A model generated the notes under the pieces. The model made no database searches. It was not told the origin of the DNA and saw only the letters and a program-made list of their open reading frames with translations. DNA of 64,000 nucleotides. It comes from Xenorhabdus eapokensis (GTDB taxonomy: Bacteria; Pseudomonadota; Gammaproteobacteria; Enterobacterales; Enterobacteriaceae). Shown here piece after piece: positions 31,312 through 40,797 of the stretch (positions are counted from its first letter, which is position 1; each line of letters opens with the position of its first letter). The stretch covers positions 284,990 to 348,989 of the forward strand of contig NZ_MKGQ01000001.1 in assembly GCF_001908105.1 (NCBI RefSeq), given 5' to 3'. The position numbers and the translations under genes were made by a program.

Positions 31312-34300
31312 ATGATCCCACGTATATCACAAGCCCCCCATGTCAGTGAACTGGCACAGGACTATTTGACTGCACTGAAAGAAGTTGGTTTTACTGGAGA
31401 TACCGCCAGTAGCTATGCCGACAGGCTGACTATGGCGACAGATAATAGTATTTATCAACTATTACCACAAGCCGTTGTATTTCCTCGTTCCAGTGCCGAT
31501 GTTGTATTGCTGACAAGAATAGCAGAAGAGAAGCGTTTTAAGACTCTGACCTTTACCCCACGCGGCGGGGGAACGGGCACGAATGGGCAATCACTTAACA
31601 ATGGCATTGTGGTGGATATGTCCCGTTATATGAACCGCATTCTGGAAATCAATCCAGAGCAAGGATGGGTAAGGGTAGAAGCCGGTGTTATCAAAGATCA
31701 GCTTAATCAATATCTAAAACCTTTCGGTTATTTTTTCTCCCCAGAACTTTCAACCAGTAATCGTGCCACGTTGGGCGGTATGATCAATACCGATGCTTCC
31801 GGTCAGGGATCGTTGGTTTATGGCAAAACCTCGGATCATGTATTGGGTGTACGCGCTGTTCTACTGGGAGGGGAAATGTTAGATACCCGTCCTATGAGCA
31901 CAGCATTGGCGGAATCGATTGCCCAAGAAGAGAGCATCGTTGGTTGTATTTATAAAACGGTATTGGAGCGTTGCCGCGAACAACGGCAATTAATCATTGA
32001 GAAATTCCCTAAACTCAATCGATTTCTGACGGGATACGATTTACGCCATGTATTCAGCGACGATATGCAGTCTTTTGATCTTACCCGTATTTTGACGGGT
32101 TCTGAAGGTACGCTGGCCTTCATTACTGAGGCGACACTGGATATCACGCCGTTACCTAAAGTCAGACGACTGGTAAATGTCAAATATAACTCCTTTGATT
32201 CTGCCCTGCGTAATGCCCCCTTTATGGTCGAAGCCAAGGCGCTCTCAGTTGAGACGGTAGATTCGAAGGTACTCAATCTGGCGCGTGAAGATATCATCTG
32301 GCATTCAGTGAAAGAACTGATTACTGATGTGCCTGATAAGGATCTGCAAGGCCTGAATATTGTCGAATTCAGTGGTGATGATGAACAGAAAATTGATCAG
32401 CAGTTGCAGGCGCTTTGCTTACGCCTTGATGAATTGATAGAAAAAAATCAGGCGGGCATTATTGGCTATCAGACGTGCCATGAGTTAGTGGATATTGAGC
32501 GCATTTATGCCATGCGAAAAAAATCCGTTGGATTGTTAGGCAACAGTAAAGGCCCAGCTAAACCTATTCCGTTTGTCGAAGATACCTGTGTTCCTCCTCA
32601 ACATCTTGCCGATTATATCGCTGAATTTCGCCAGCTTTTGGATAATCACAACTTGAATTACGGCATGTTTGGACATGTAGATGCAGGTGTTTTGCACGTG
32701 CGTCCTGCGTTGGATATGTGTGATCCTCAACAAGAAATTTTGATGCAACAAATTTCTGATGAAGTTGTTCATTTGACGGCCAAATATGGTGGTTTGTTAT
32801 GGGGAGAACATGGGAAGGGTTTTCGGGCAGAATATAGCTCTGCCTTTTTTGGTGAGGTCTTGTATAACGAACTGCGCCGAATAAAAGCGGCGTTTGATCC
32901 TCTCAATCGACTGAATCCGGGGAAAATTTGTCCACCCATTGGAGTCGATGCCCCAATGATGAAAGTCGATGCAGCCAAGCGTGGAACTTACGACCGTACC
33001 ATCCCGATCAATGTCAGGGAGGCATTCCGCGGAGCGATGGAATGTAATGGTAATGGATTATGCTTCAATTTCGATGTCAGAAGCCCAATGTGTCCATCAA
33101 TGAAAATCAGTCAGCACCGCATACACTCCCCCAAAGGCAGGGCGACCTTGGTAAGAGAGTGGTTGCGGCTTTTGACAGAACAAGGGATTGAACCCAAATT
33201 GTTGGAGTATGGGCTGGATCAAGCGAGTCCCAGTTTACGCGGGCTGATTGAAAAGACACGGCATAGTTGGCGGGCGTGGCGAGGTGAATATGATTTTTCA
33301 CATGAAGTTAAAGAGGCAATGTCAGGTTGTTTAGCCTGTAAAGCGTGTTCAACACAATGCCCGATCAAGATCGATGTTCCTTCATTTCGTTCACGTTTCT
33401 TAGCGTTGTACCACAGCCGTTACTTGCGTCCATTGCGTGATCATATTGTTGCTAATGTTGAACACAGTACGCCATTAATGGCAAAGGCCCCGCGAGTATT
33501 TAATTTTTTTCTGAAGCAACCGTGGGTACAAAAAATTAGCCGGCATACCATTGGCATGGCTGATCTACCGTTACTCTCCTATCCGACATTGCAGCAACAA
33601 CTTGCCGGTCATTATGCTGCAAGGACAACTCTGGAACAGTTGGAAGGCTTATCGTCACTACAGCGTGACCAACATGTGCTTATTGTCCAAGACCCTTTTA
33701 CAAGTTATTACGATGCGAAAGTGGTCACCGATTTTGTCTTGCTGGCAGAAAAGTTGGGGTATAAACCGGTCTTATTGCCCTTTTCACCCAATGGAAAAGC
33801 CCAGCATATTAAGGGGTTCTTGAATCGATTTGCCAAAACCGCGGAAAAAACGGCTGACTTCCTTAATCGGATAGCGCATCTGAATATTCCTATGGTAGGT
33901 GTCGATCCTGCTTTAGTTCTGTGTTACCGAGATGAATACAACGCTATTCTCGGTGAACGGAGAGGGAGTTTTAACGTTCAGTTAGTACATGAATGGCTGA
34001 CCAGCATTCTACCGGAAACAATGTCACAAGAAAAAAACGATAATTCAATATCCAGACATGACTGGTATCTCTTTGGCCACTGCACCGAAGTGACAGCATT
34101 GCCTAATAGCGGTAAACAGTGGGCTGATATCTTCTGCCATTTTGGTCATCAATTGAATCAAGTCAGTGTCGGCTGTTGCGGCATGGCGGGTACATATGGT
34201 CATGAAAAGAAAAATCTGGAGAAATCCATTGGCATCTACAAACTTTCATGGGCTCCGGCACTGAAAAATTTGTCCTTAGAACATTGCCTGAGTACAGGGT

Positions 34301-34383
34301 ATTCATGTCGCAGCCAGGTGAAGCGCATAGAAGGAAAATTACTTAAACATCCATTACAAGCCTTATTGGAGATAATGCCGTGA
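31312..34383 (+). CDS. ydiJ: FAD-linked oxidase with iron-sulfur domain (D-2-hydroxyacid dehydrogenase type)
   Basis: Large flavoprotein, 1023 residues (E. coli YdiJ 1018). The N-terminal FAD-binding PCMH domain has PRGGGTGTNGQSLNNGIVVD. The FAD-oxidase C-terminal part has FGHVDAGVLHVRPALD. A ferredoxin-like segment has the cluster cysteines in SGCLACKACSTQCPI. A C-terminal CCG-type domain has VGCCGMAGTYGHE. Homologues oxidise D-2-hydroxyglutarate or D-lactate and pass electrons onward; the substrate here is inferred. The stop overlaps the menI start codon. Confidence 0.92.
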   Translation: MIPRISQAPHVSELAQDYLTALKEVGFTGDTASSYADRLTMATDNSIYQLLPQAVVFPRSSADVVLLTRIAEEKRFKTLTFTPRGGGTGTNGQSLNNGIVVDMSRYMNRILEINPEQGWVRVEAGVIKDQLNQYLKPFGYFFSPELSTSNRATLGGMINTDASGQGSLVYGKTSDHVLGVRAVLLGGEMLDTRPMSTALAESIAQEESIVGCIYKTVLERCREQRQLIIEKFPKLNRFLTGYDLRHVFSDDMQSFDLTRILTGSEGTLAFITEATLDITPLPKVRRLVNVKYNSFDSALRNAPFMVEAKALSVETVDSKVLNLAREDIIWHSVKELITDVPDKDLQGLNIVEFSGDDEQKIDQQLQALCLRLDELIEKNQAGIIGYQTCHELVDIERIYAMRKKSVGLLGNSKGPAKPIPFVEDTCVPPQHLADYIAEFRQLLDNHNLNYGMFGHVDAGVLHVRPALDMCDPQQEILMQQISDEVVHLTAKYGGLLWGEHGKGFRAEYSSAFFGEVLYNELRRIKAAFDPLNRLNPGKICPPIGVDAPMMKVDAAKRGTYDRTIPINVREAFRGAMECNGNGLCFNFDVRSPMCPSMKISQHRIHSPKGRATLVREWLRLLTEQGIEPKLLEYGLDQASPSLRGLIEKTRHSWRAWRGEYDFSHEVKEAMSGCLACKACSTQCPIKIDVPSFRSRFLALYHSRYLRPLRDHIVANVEHSTPLMAKAPRVFNFFLKQPWVQKISRHTIGMADLPLLSYPTLQQQLAGHYAARTTLEQLEGLSSLQRDQHVLIVQDPFTSYYDAKVVTDFVLLAEKLGYKPVLLPFSPNGKAQHIKGFLNRFAKTAEKTADFLNRIAHLNIPMVGVDPALVLCYRDEYNAILGERRGSFNVQLVHEWLTSILPETMSQEKNDNSISRHDWYLFGHCTEVTALPNSGKQWADIFCHFGHQLNQVSVGCCGMAGTYGHEKKNLEKSIGIYKLSWAPALKNLSLEHCLSTGYSCRSQVKRIEGKLLKHPLQALLEIMP

Positions 34384-34793
34384 TTTGGAAACGTAATATA
34401 GATGTAAATACACTTAATCAATTTAATGGTGAGTGTATGGTAAAACATGTAGGGATCGAATTTACCCAACTTGGCGAGGATTTTATCGAAGGAACAATGC
34501 CAGTCGACCAACGAACTAAACAGCCATTCGGGATCTTGCATGGCGGAGCATCTGTGGTATTGGCTGAAACACTCGGTTCGATTGCTGGTTATCTTTGTTC
34601 GGAAGGCGAACAGAAAGTGGTGGGGGTAGAAATTAATGCTAACCACCTTAAATCAGTTCGTGAAGGTGTGGTTAAAGGGGTTTGCAAACCTGTCCATCTT
34701 GGCCGTTCACATCAGGTCTGGCAGATTGATATCTACAATGATCAGCAACAATTATGTTGCACATCTCGCCTGACAACGGCCATTTTATCTTAG
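34380..34793 (+). CDS. menI: 1,4-dihydroxy-2-naphthoyl-CoA hydrolase
   Basis: Hot-dog thioesterase that releases 1,4-dihydroxy-2-naphthoate in menaquinone synthesis (YdiI in E. coli). The 137 residues include QPFGILHGGASVVLAETLGS, the active-site helix, and end SRLTTAILS. The start codon is GTG at 34380, overlapping the ydiJ stop (GTGA), so translation is probably coupled. Confidence 0.93.
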   Translation: MIWKRNIDVNTLNQFNGECMVKHVGIEFTQLGEDFIEGTMPVDQRTKQPFGILHGGASVVLAETLGSIAGYLCSEGEQKVVGVEINANHLKSVREGVVKGVCKPVHLGRSHQVWQIDIYNDQQQLCCTSRLTTAILS

Positions 34794-34809
34794 CTATTTT
34801 GTTTTTTTA

Positions 34810-34836
34810 TTCCTGTCAGTATTTCACTGGCAGGAA
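34810..34836. repeat. hairpin between menI and ldtE
   Basis: TTCCTGTCAGT and ACTGGCAGGAA pair (one G-T) around a 5-base loop. It is preceded, not followed, by a T run, so it is not a standard terminator for menI. Confidence 0.45.
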
Positions 34837-34946
34837 CAGCCGAATATATACACCTCTCTTTAATAACTACGAATGAGATAGAATAGTTTTGTAAAATAGA
34901 CTATTAATTAACCACAAACATTCAATATCATTTTCAGGAAGCACGT

Positions 34947-35999
34947 ATGAAGCGATCTTTAACTGTTATCGGCATGTTCTTGATTGGCATGTTGTCGTTA
35001 AGCGGATTGACTAATATCGCCCATGCTATCGAGTATCCATTGCCTCCTGCTAATAGCCGTCTGATTGGCGAAAATTCTACCTATACTGTGCCCGATGACG
35101 GGCGCCCGTTAGAATCCATTGCAGCCAAATACCAAATAGGATTATTGGCGATGTTGGAAGCAAATCCTGGGGTTGATCCCTATTTACCTAAACCTGGCAC
35201 TGAGTTAATTATTCCATCACGGATGCTGCTTCCAGACACGCCTCGTCAAGGAATTATTATCAATCTGGCTGAACTTAGGCTCTATTATTTCCCTGAGGAA
35301 AAAAATTATGTTGTTGTGTACCCTATTGGAATAGGGCAACTTGGGCGTAACACGCCGACTATGACAACATCAGTCAGCCAATTGATTAAGAACCCGACAT
35401 GGACACCCACCGTTAATATTCGCAAGGATTATGCTAGTCGGGGAATTATTTTACCTGCCGTAATACCCGCAGGTCCAGATAATCCAATGGGGGATTTTGC
35501 CTTACGTTTAGCCGCTGGGCGTGGTGAATACCTGATCCATGGAACAAATGCGAATTTTGGCATTGGTATGCGTGTCAGCTCAGGATGTATTCGTTTGCGG
35601 CCTGATGATATCGAAGCCCTGTTTCAGACTGTTCCGCGAGGAACGCGTGTCCAGGTCATTAATGAACCGGTGAAATATGCCATAGAGCCAGATGGTAAGC
35701 GCTATGTGGAAGTTCATCAGCCACTTTCTAATAAAGAGACAGATGATCCACAAACAATGCCTATTCCACGTTCTGAAGGCTTAGTGAAGTTTATTAATAA
35801 TCGTGCAACAGATGAATTCCGTGTTGATCAAGCTATTATTCGCCGTTCAGGAATGCCAGTACAGGTGAATAATGGGCAAGTGGAAAAGGCGATTTTAGAT
35901 CCAATTGAAGATACGGAAGAAACGGTTACCTCAGGAATTAAACCGGCCAAGATACCGCTATTACATCAGCCAGGGCCGATTTATCAACCTGAAACGTAA
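34947..35999 (+). CDS. ldtE: L,D-transpeptidase with LysM domain
   Basis: Periplasmic YkuD-family enzyme (YnhG/LdtE type) that makes 3-3 cross-links between peptidoglycan stems. The 350 residues comprise a signal peptide (MKRSLTVIGMFLIGMLSLSG and following, cut near AHA), a LysM-like segment (YTVPDDGRPLESIAAKYQIG), and the YkuD domain with HGTNANFGIGMRVSSGCIRL containing the catalytic cysteine. E. coli LdtE has 334 residues; the C-terminal tail is longer here. It converges on lpp, as in E. coli. The suf operon that adjoins it in E. coli is absent. Confidence 0.9.
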   Translation: MKRSLTVIGMFLIGMLSLSGLTNIAHAIEYPLPPANSRLIGENSTYTVPDDGRPLESIAAKYQIGLLAMLEANPGVDPYLPKPGTELIIPSRMLLPDTPRQGIIINLAELRLYYFPEEKNYVVVYPIGIGQLGRNTPTMTTSVSQLIKNPTWTPTVNIRKDYASRGIILPAVIPAGPDNPMGDFALRLAAGRGEYLIHGTNANFGIGMRVSSGCIRLRPDDIEALFQTVPRGTRVQVINEPVKYAIEPDGKRYVEVHQPLSNKETDDPQTMPIPRSEGLVKFINNRATDEFRVDQAIIRRSGMPVQVNNGQVEKAILDPIEDTEETVTSGIKPAKIPLLHQPGPIYQPET

Positions 36000-36008
36000 G
36001 GAATAGGA

Positions 36009-36035
36009 ATGGCGTACAGAGGTACGCCATTTTTT
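36009..36035 (+). terminator. terminator between convergent ldtE and lpp
   Basis: ATGGCGTAC and GTACGCCAT form a perfect 9-bp stem with a 4-base loop, followed by a run of T. It ends ldtE transcripts, and the stem may also serve lpp from the other side. Confidence 0.85.
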
Positions 36036-36062
36036 AGCAACAATTTCTACCTACTGTAAAGA

Positions 36063-36299
36063 TTATTTCTTGTATGAACGAACTTGGTTATCAAGGCGCT
36101 GGTTCGCGCGAGCAGCTTCATCTCTGGCTGATTGTACATCAGAACGGATAGAACTGAGATCACTGCTCAATTGGTCAACTTTAGAACCGAGAGTTTGAAC
36201 CTGAGAGGCGAGTTGCTCAACTTTAGTCGCGCTTGAGCAACCCGCTAACAGAGTAGAAGCCAGAATTACTGCACCAAATACAACTTTAGTACGATTCAT
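36063..36299 (-). CDS. lpp: major outer membrane (Braun) lipoprotein
   Basis: Trimeric coiled-coil lipoprotein that ties the outer membrane to peptidoglycan through its C-terminal lysine. The 78 residues match E. coli Lpp in length: signal peptide with lipobox LLAGC, heptad region [20 protein letters not shown], and end RSYKK. The ATG at 36299 follows AGAGGG; the GTG codon before it was rejected. The promoter is closely conserved with E. coli. Confidence 0.96.
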   Translation of the reverse strand: MNRTKVVFGAVILASTLLAGCSSATKVEQLASQVQTLGSKVDQLSSDLSSIRSDVQSARDEAARANQRLDNQVRSYKK

Positions 36300-36343
36300 C
36301 ACATTACCCTCTAGATTAAGTTAATCTCCAAGTAGCTATCTAA

Positions 36344-36372
36344 GTATTACACAAACTATTTTAGAAAGAGAA
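36344..36372 (-). promoter_or_regulatory. lpp promoter
   Basis: Minus strand TTCTCT (36367-36372) and TAATAC (36344-36349) are separated by 17 bases. TTTGTGTAATACTT and the leader GGAGATTAACTTAATCTAGA follow the E. coli lpp promoter and untranslated region nearly base for base. The stretch upstream (36373-36743) is AT-rich and I see no gene or site in it. Confidence 0.75.
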
Positions 36373-36743
36373 TAAATTTTTGCTATGAAAAAATTTTTAC
36401 CATTTTTTATTTCAAAATAAATCAGTAATTTTTTGATATCGACAATAAAGGGTTACCGAATAAATGATTTAACCAGAATAATCTTAACTGTTGCGTGATG
36501 TCTATTCCATTTTTGTCTTTTCATCATAATAAACATAGTGCTACTTATCTGTTTAATTAATTTAATGATAAAAGGATAATTGAATCAATATTGTTAAATT
36601 AACATGAATTATTGTTATATAAAAAATCCGCAGAGATAAACATAATTGAATGAAAATAGTAAAATATTCTTGTATTTAGCAGTAACTTGAAATAAGAATA
36701 TTAGTTTATAACGTTCACTACGACGATTGTGCACCATAGAAAT

Positions 36744-36775
36744 ATAAAAAGCCCAATTTGCATAAATATGGGCTT
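36744..36775 (-). terminator. terminator after pykF
   Basis: On the minus strand AAGCCCA and TGGGCTT pair around a 13-base AT-rich loop and run into TTTATATTT. It lies about 60 bases past the pykF stop. Confidence 0.75.
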
Positions 36776-36833
36776 CTTTATGATTCCAGTACTGTCCAAA
36801 TTTAGACAGCACTGTTGTTTAATTTATATAGTC

Positions 36834-38243
36834 TTATAGCACGTGAACGGAGGAAGTGTTTGTGGTGCCACTAGGTACTAATGCACCAGATACCATGACA
36901 ACGATATCGCCTTTGTGTGCCATACCACTTGCTAATGCCGCTTCTTTACCAATACGGTAAAAATCATCGGTAGAGGCGATTTCTTTGACAACCTGAGTGG
37001 AAACACCTTTGATCAACAGCAATTGGCGGGCAGTGATTTCATTGGTTGTTAACGCAAGGATTGACGCATTAGGGAAATATTTGCGGATAGATCGTGCAGA
37101 CTTACCACCATATGTTGCCACAACAATTAATGGAGATTCCAATTTCTCTGCGATTTCAACCGCACCACGGCACACGGCTTCGGTAACGCGCAGTTTCTGA
37201 GTTCTGGTATGTTCAATTCGGCTGCCCATAACGCGATCTGTGCGTTCACAGATTGTTGCCATGATAGAAACGGCTTCAACAGGATATTTTCCTTTCGCAC
37301 TTTCGCCAGAAAGCATCACAGCATCTGTGCCATCTAAAATAGCGTTAGCAACATCGCCAGCTTCAGCACGGGTAGGACGTGGGTTTTTGATCATTGAATC
37401 CAGCATTTGGGTTGCAGTGATAACAACCTTACGCGCTGAATTACATTTTTCGATCATCATTTTTTGTGCGAAGATAACTTCTTCAACTGGGATTTCAACA
37501 CCCAGATCACCACGGGCAACCATGATACCGTCAGATGCTTCGAGAATTTCATCGAAGTTATTCAGACCTTCCTGATTTTCGATTTTAGAAATGATTTGGA
37601 TGTGTTCGCCGCCATGCGCTTTCAGGTGTTCACGGATTTCCAGAACATCGGAACGTTTACGGATAAAAGACGCCGCAACAAAATCTACGCCTTGCTCACA
37701 ACCGAAGATCAAGTCTTGTTTATCTTTTTCTGCTAGTGCTGGCAGGTTGATGGAAACATTTGGCAGGTTAACGCCTTTGTTTTCACCCAAGTCGCCGTTG
37801 TTCAATACTTCACAGATGACTTCGGTCGCGGTAGTTTCTTTAACTGTCATGGCAATCAAACCATCATCAACCAATACGGTGTTTCCTGGTTTTAGATCTT
37901 CTGGCAGTCCTGCATAAGTCACGGCGACACGATCTCGATTGCCGATAACAGATTTATCTGTTGTAAAAGTGAAGGTTTGACCCGCAGTAAGGGAGACGTC
38001 ATTGCCATCTTCCAGTTTTATGGTACGGATTTCAGGACCCTTAGTATCCAGTAAGATTGCTGCTTTTTTGCCAGTTTTTGCTGCGACCGCGCGAATGTTT
38101 TTAATGCGTTGACCATGTTCTTCGTAATCACCGTGAGAAAAGTTCAGGCGCATCACATTCATACCCGCATTAAGCAGTTCGGTCAATTTCTCTTCGGATT
38201 CTGTTTTTGGCCCGATAGTACAAACAATTTTGGTTTTTTTCAT
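36834..38243 (-). CDS. pykF: pyruvate kinase I
   Basis: Glycolytic enzyme that turns PEP and ADP into pyruvate and ATP. The 469 residues (E. coli PykF 470) begin [20 protein letters not shown]. Substrate and metal-site stretches are [38 protein letters not shown] and [12 protein letters not shown]. The C-terminal allosteric domain ends [10 protein letters not shown] long leader with a Cra box precedes it. Confidence 0.97.
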   Translation of the reverse strand: MKKTKIVCTIGPKTESEEKLTELLNAGMNVMRLNFSHGDYEEHGQRIKNIRAVAAKTGKKAAILLDTKGPEIRTIKLEDGNDVSLTAGQTFTFTTDKSVIGNRDRVAVTYAGLPEDLKPGNTVLVDDGLIAMTVKETTATEVICEVLNNGDLGENKGVNLPNVSINLPALAEKDKQDLIFGCEQGVDFVAASFIRKRSDVLEIREHLKAHGGEHIQIISKIENQEGLNNFDEILEASDGIMVARGDLGVEIPVEEVIFAQKMMIEKCNSARKVVITATQMLDSMIKNPRPTRAEAGDVANAILDGTDAVMLSGESAKGKYPVEAVSIMATICERTDRVMGSRIEHTRTQKLRVTEAVCRGAVEIAEKLESPLIVVATYGGKSARSIRKYFPNASILALTTNEITARQLLLIKGVSTQVVKEIASTDDFYRIGKEAALASGMAHKGDIVVMVSGALVPSGTTNTSSVHVL

Positions 38244-38477
38244 GACAATCTATCTACTGATTTAATGGATTAAAAGAGTGAATCACTAGCCATTAACATT
38301 TATGCCTGCATCATCTGCTGTTTTCAGTTGCGCAACATAGTGGAATGGATAGCAATGGAAAATGGATAGCAGTAAGCGTCAAATGGTTTTTCAGCGTGAA
38401 GTTAGGTATGTGTAGATATGTGGATTTAGTTCGACTAATCATCTGTAATTTTTTCTGGATTCGGTAAATTAATTGGC

Positions 38478-38489
38478 TGAAACCATTCA
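38478..38489 (-). promoter_or_regulatory. Cra (FruR) operator of pykF
   Basis: TGAAACCATTCA, read TGAATGGTTTCA on the minus strand, fits the Cra consensus and the known E. coli pykF operator. A TATAAT -10 element lies at 38507-38512, so the box falls about 10-20 bases past the start of transcription, a repressing position. Confidence 0.75.
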
Positions 38490-38506
38490 ACTTATGACAT
38501 AAGCGT

Positions 38507-38535
38507 ATTATAGAGACTAATTTCTGTGAAATGAA
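38507..38535 (-). promoter_or_regulatory. pykF promoter
   Basis: A perfect TATAAT on the minus strand (38507-38512) with a weak TTCATT-like -35 17 bases upstream. The transcript would carry an untranslated leader of about 255 bases to the pykF ATG at 38243. I see no leader peptide in it. Confidence 0.6.
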
Positions 38536-38592
38536 TCAAAAAATGGCTCTGGCAAGGATTTCCATACAGAAAAGAGAAGATAGTTATGGTTC

Positions 38593-38676
38593 ATGATTAA
38601 AGAAATCAGAGAGTTGTTGCGCAAACAAGATATGATTGAATTTTTGAGTACACAGGTAGATTGGGTTGCTATTTAG
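38593..38676 (+). CDS. possible 27-codon small protein
   Basis: ATG to TAG frame giving MIKEIRELLRKQDMIEFLST plus seven more residues, mostly helix-forming. No strong ribosome site is seen (AGAAG about 16 bases upstream). It lies in the gap between the pykF promoter and the tRNA genes. I do not recognise it; it could be chance or a gene remnant. Confidence 0.2.
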   Translation: MIKEIRELLRKQDMIEFLSTQVDWVAI

Positions 38677-38760
38677 TTCATGAACCAAGAAGGTATAGAA
38701 TGAAAAAACTGGAAAAAGTTAAAAAGAGTATAAGGAAAGTATGAGGTGATAAATTAGATA

Positions 38761-38837
38761 TGGTGCGTCCGAGTGGACTCGAACCACCGCCCCCCACCAT
38801 GTCAAGGTGGTGCTCTAACCAACTGAGCTACGGACGC
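38761..38837 (-). tRNA. valW: tRNA-Val (GAC), second copy
   Basis: 77 bases including encoded CCA. The cloverleaf has acceptor GCGTCCG/CGGACGC, D arm AGCTCAGTTGGTTAGAGC, anticodon stem ACCACC around TTGACAT (anticodon GAC) and GGTTCGAGTCC in the T arm. It differs from the copy at 38870 by one base in the variable loop (G in place of T). It is downstream of that copy and probably cotranscribed, as valV-valW in E. coli. Confidence 0.95.
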
Positions 38838-38869
38838 ACATTAAGATTCTTTTTTGTCAACCAGATATT

Positions 38870-38946
38870 TGGTGCGTCCGAGTGGACTCGAACCACCGAC
38901 CCCCACCATGTCAAGGTGGTGCTCTAACCAACTGAGCTACGGACGC
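38870..38946 (-). tRNA. valV: tRNA-Val (GAC), first copy
   Basis: 77 bases with encoded CCA, anticodon GAC. As far as I recall it is identical to E. coli tRNA-Val2A, including GGGGGTC in the variable region. A good promoter with a GC-rich stretch after the -10 lies 34 bases upstream. The second copy follows after 32 bases. Confidence 0.96.
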
Positions 38947-38979
38947 AATCTAAATTTTCGTGGCTGACAACGGGGACGA

Positions 38980-39008
38980 ATATTAGCGGGCACTGAGCTT
39001 TCTGGCAA
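38980..39008 (-). promoter_or_regulatory. promoter of the tRNA-Val pair
   Basis: Minus strand TTGCCA (39003-39008) and TAATAT (38980-38985) with 17-base spacing, followed by TCGTCCCCG. The GC-rich discriminator is typical of stringently controlled stable-RNA promoters. Confidence 0.7.
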
Positions 39009-39116
39009 GGGGAAAAATGCAAATTCTTGTTCAATTGCTCGCATTTACATCTTTTAGCATGAATTCGCAGCTTTTTCCCCTTGTATTGGTAAATCAGGAC
39101 ACTGAAATGTGCTGAA

Positions 39117-40490
39117 TTAACGGGTAGAACGTTTCAGAACATAATGGGCGGGCTGTTTTTGTGTCCACAGAATACGGTAACCCATCATAAATGCTGATGC
39201 GGTTAAACCGATAATAAACCCAATCCAGAAACCCTGAGGTCCCATCGGCTTAGTGACATAATCAGTCAATGCCAGAATATAACCACTGGGCAGCCCTAAG
39301 ATCCAATAAGCAATAAAAGTGATAAAGAAAATAGAACGTGTATCTTTGTATCCGCGCAATACCCCTGATCCAATGACTTGAACTGCATCGGAAAGCTGGT
39401 AAATAGCAGCAAACAGCATCAAGTGGGAGGCGAGAAGAACAACCTCAGGGTTATCGTTGTACATAAACGCAATGTGTTCACTAAACAGTATCGTGAAAGT
39501 TGCTGTCACACAGGCAATAATCAAGCCAACAATAATACTCGTATATGCAGATATCTTAGCACCTTCTGTTGATTGTTGGCCCAGGTTGTAGCCAACGCGA
39601 ATGGTTACCGCTATCCCCAATGACAGCGGGAACATAAACATCATGGAGCTGAAATTGAGAGATATTTGATGCCCTGCAACGGCCACGACCCCAAGTGGAG
39701 AAACCAACAGTGAAACGATAGCAAACAGAGTAACCTCAAAGAACATCGCCAAAGCGATGGGCAGGCCAAGCAGTACAATACGTTTCTGTGTATGCCATTC
39801 AGGGCTTGCAAATTTGTGGAATGTTTGGATATCTTTTTGGGAAGGCGAGTACTTCACATAGACAAGCAACAACAGGAACATCACCCAGTAAACAGTCGCC
39901 GTTGCAACACCACAACCTACACCACCCAATGCAGGCGCACCAAATTTACCATAAATAAAAATATAGTTAACGGGAATATTGACCAGTAATCCGGCAAGGC
40001 CAATGACCATTGCTGGTTTGGTTTTCGATAATCCTTCACATTGACCACGCAAAACTTGATAAAACAAATAACCTGGCGCTCCCCACATGATGGCATGGAT
40101 AAATTCCGTGGCTTTTTGTGCCAATGCAGGATCAATATTATGTTGTGCTTCTATAATAAATCGGCTGTTATACAGTATTGCGATGGTCAAGATAGCGAGG
40201 AAGGTTGCAAGCCAAAACCCTTGCTGGATCTGGCCTGCAACATTTTTTCTCTGGCCTGAGCCATTCATGTGTGCCACGATTGGTGTCAAGGCGTATAATA
40301 AGCCTTGGCTAAACAGAATGGTTGGTAGCCAGATTGATGTACCAACAGCAACCGCTGACATTTCAACAGCACCAGCTTTACCAGCCATGACGGTATCGAC
40401 GAAACCCATCGCAGTTTGTGAAAACTGTGCGATGACAATAGGGATCCCTAAAGCGAGCAAACTACGCGCTTCATTTAAATATTTCTGCAC
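39117..40490 (-). CDS. mdtK: multidrug efflux MATE transporter
   Basis: Na+ or H+ driven multidrug exporter (NorM/YdhE group) with 12 membrane helices. The 457 residues equal E. coli MdtK. Conserved stretches are [43 protein letters not shown] and [29 protein letters not shown]. The start codon is GTG, giving [15 protein letters not shown], which aligns with the E. coli start. The ribosome site is weak. Confidence 0.95.
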   Translation of the reverse strand: MQKYLNEARSLLALGIPIVIAQFSQTAMGFVDTVMAGKAGAVEMSAVAVGTSIWLPTILFSQGLLYALTPIVAHMNGSGQRKNVAGQIQQGFWLATFLAILTIAILYNSRFIIEAQHNIDPALAQKATEFIHAIMWGAPGYLFYQVLRGQCEGLSKTKPAMVIGLAGLLVNIPVNYIFIYGKFGAPALGGVGCGVATATVYWVMFLLLLVYVKYSPSQKDIQTFHKFASPEWHTQKRIVLLGLPIALAMFFEVTLFAIVSLLVSPLGVVAVAGHQISLNFSSMMFMFPLSLGIAVTIRVGYNLGQQSTEGAKISAYTSIIVGLIIACVTATFTILFSEHIAFMYNDNPEVVLLASHLMLFAAIYQLSDAVQVIGSGVLRGYKDTRSIFFITFIAYWILGLPSGYILALTDYVTKPMGPQGFWIGFIIGLTASAFMMGYRILWTQKQPAHYVLKRSTR

Positions 40491-40706
40491 GTACTACACC
40501 TTTTTTGATTGAAAATTAACGAGAAAAACAAGAAATATTTTGCGAGCAAACGATGTTAATGGAAAATATATCGCTTATAAGCTGCCATATTGTATAGGAC
40601 TCATTTTATTAATCCAATCATTGCACGATATTTATACTCAACGTGATTGAAGCAACACTCAACTGAAACTAAACTCAACCAAAATAATGTGTTAAATAAA
40701 ATGATA

Positions 40707-40744
40707 TTTAAACAAAATGCTGTTTAAACAGCATTTTGTTTAAA
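40707..40744. repeat. 38-bp perfect palindrome upstream of ribE
   Basis: Base-perfect dyad with 19-base arms centred between 40725 and 40726, inner core TGTTTAAACA. It lies 53 bases before the ribE ATG in the divergent mdtK-ribE gap. No T run follows. As RNA it would be a long stem; as DNA it could be an operator or cruciform. The rest of the gap (40491-40706) shows nothing else I can name, and no FMN riboswitch elements. Confidence 0.85.
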
Positions 40745-40797
40745 AATGGTGAGTGGGTTAAACTAATCCACCAGATAAAATTATGAAAGAGGTTCCC

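Noticed and set aside
36615..36812. 65-codon minus-strand frame between pykF and lpp
   Set aside because: It overlaps the pykF terminator and looks like chance coding in AT-rich DNA.
38593..38676. Treating the 27-codon frame near the tRNA genes as a firm gene
   Set aside because: No convincing ribosome site or homologue; kept only at low confidence.
40491..40797. FMN riboswitch before ribE
   Set aside because: None of the conserved RFN elements can be recognised; the palindrome is the only structure.
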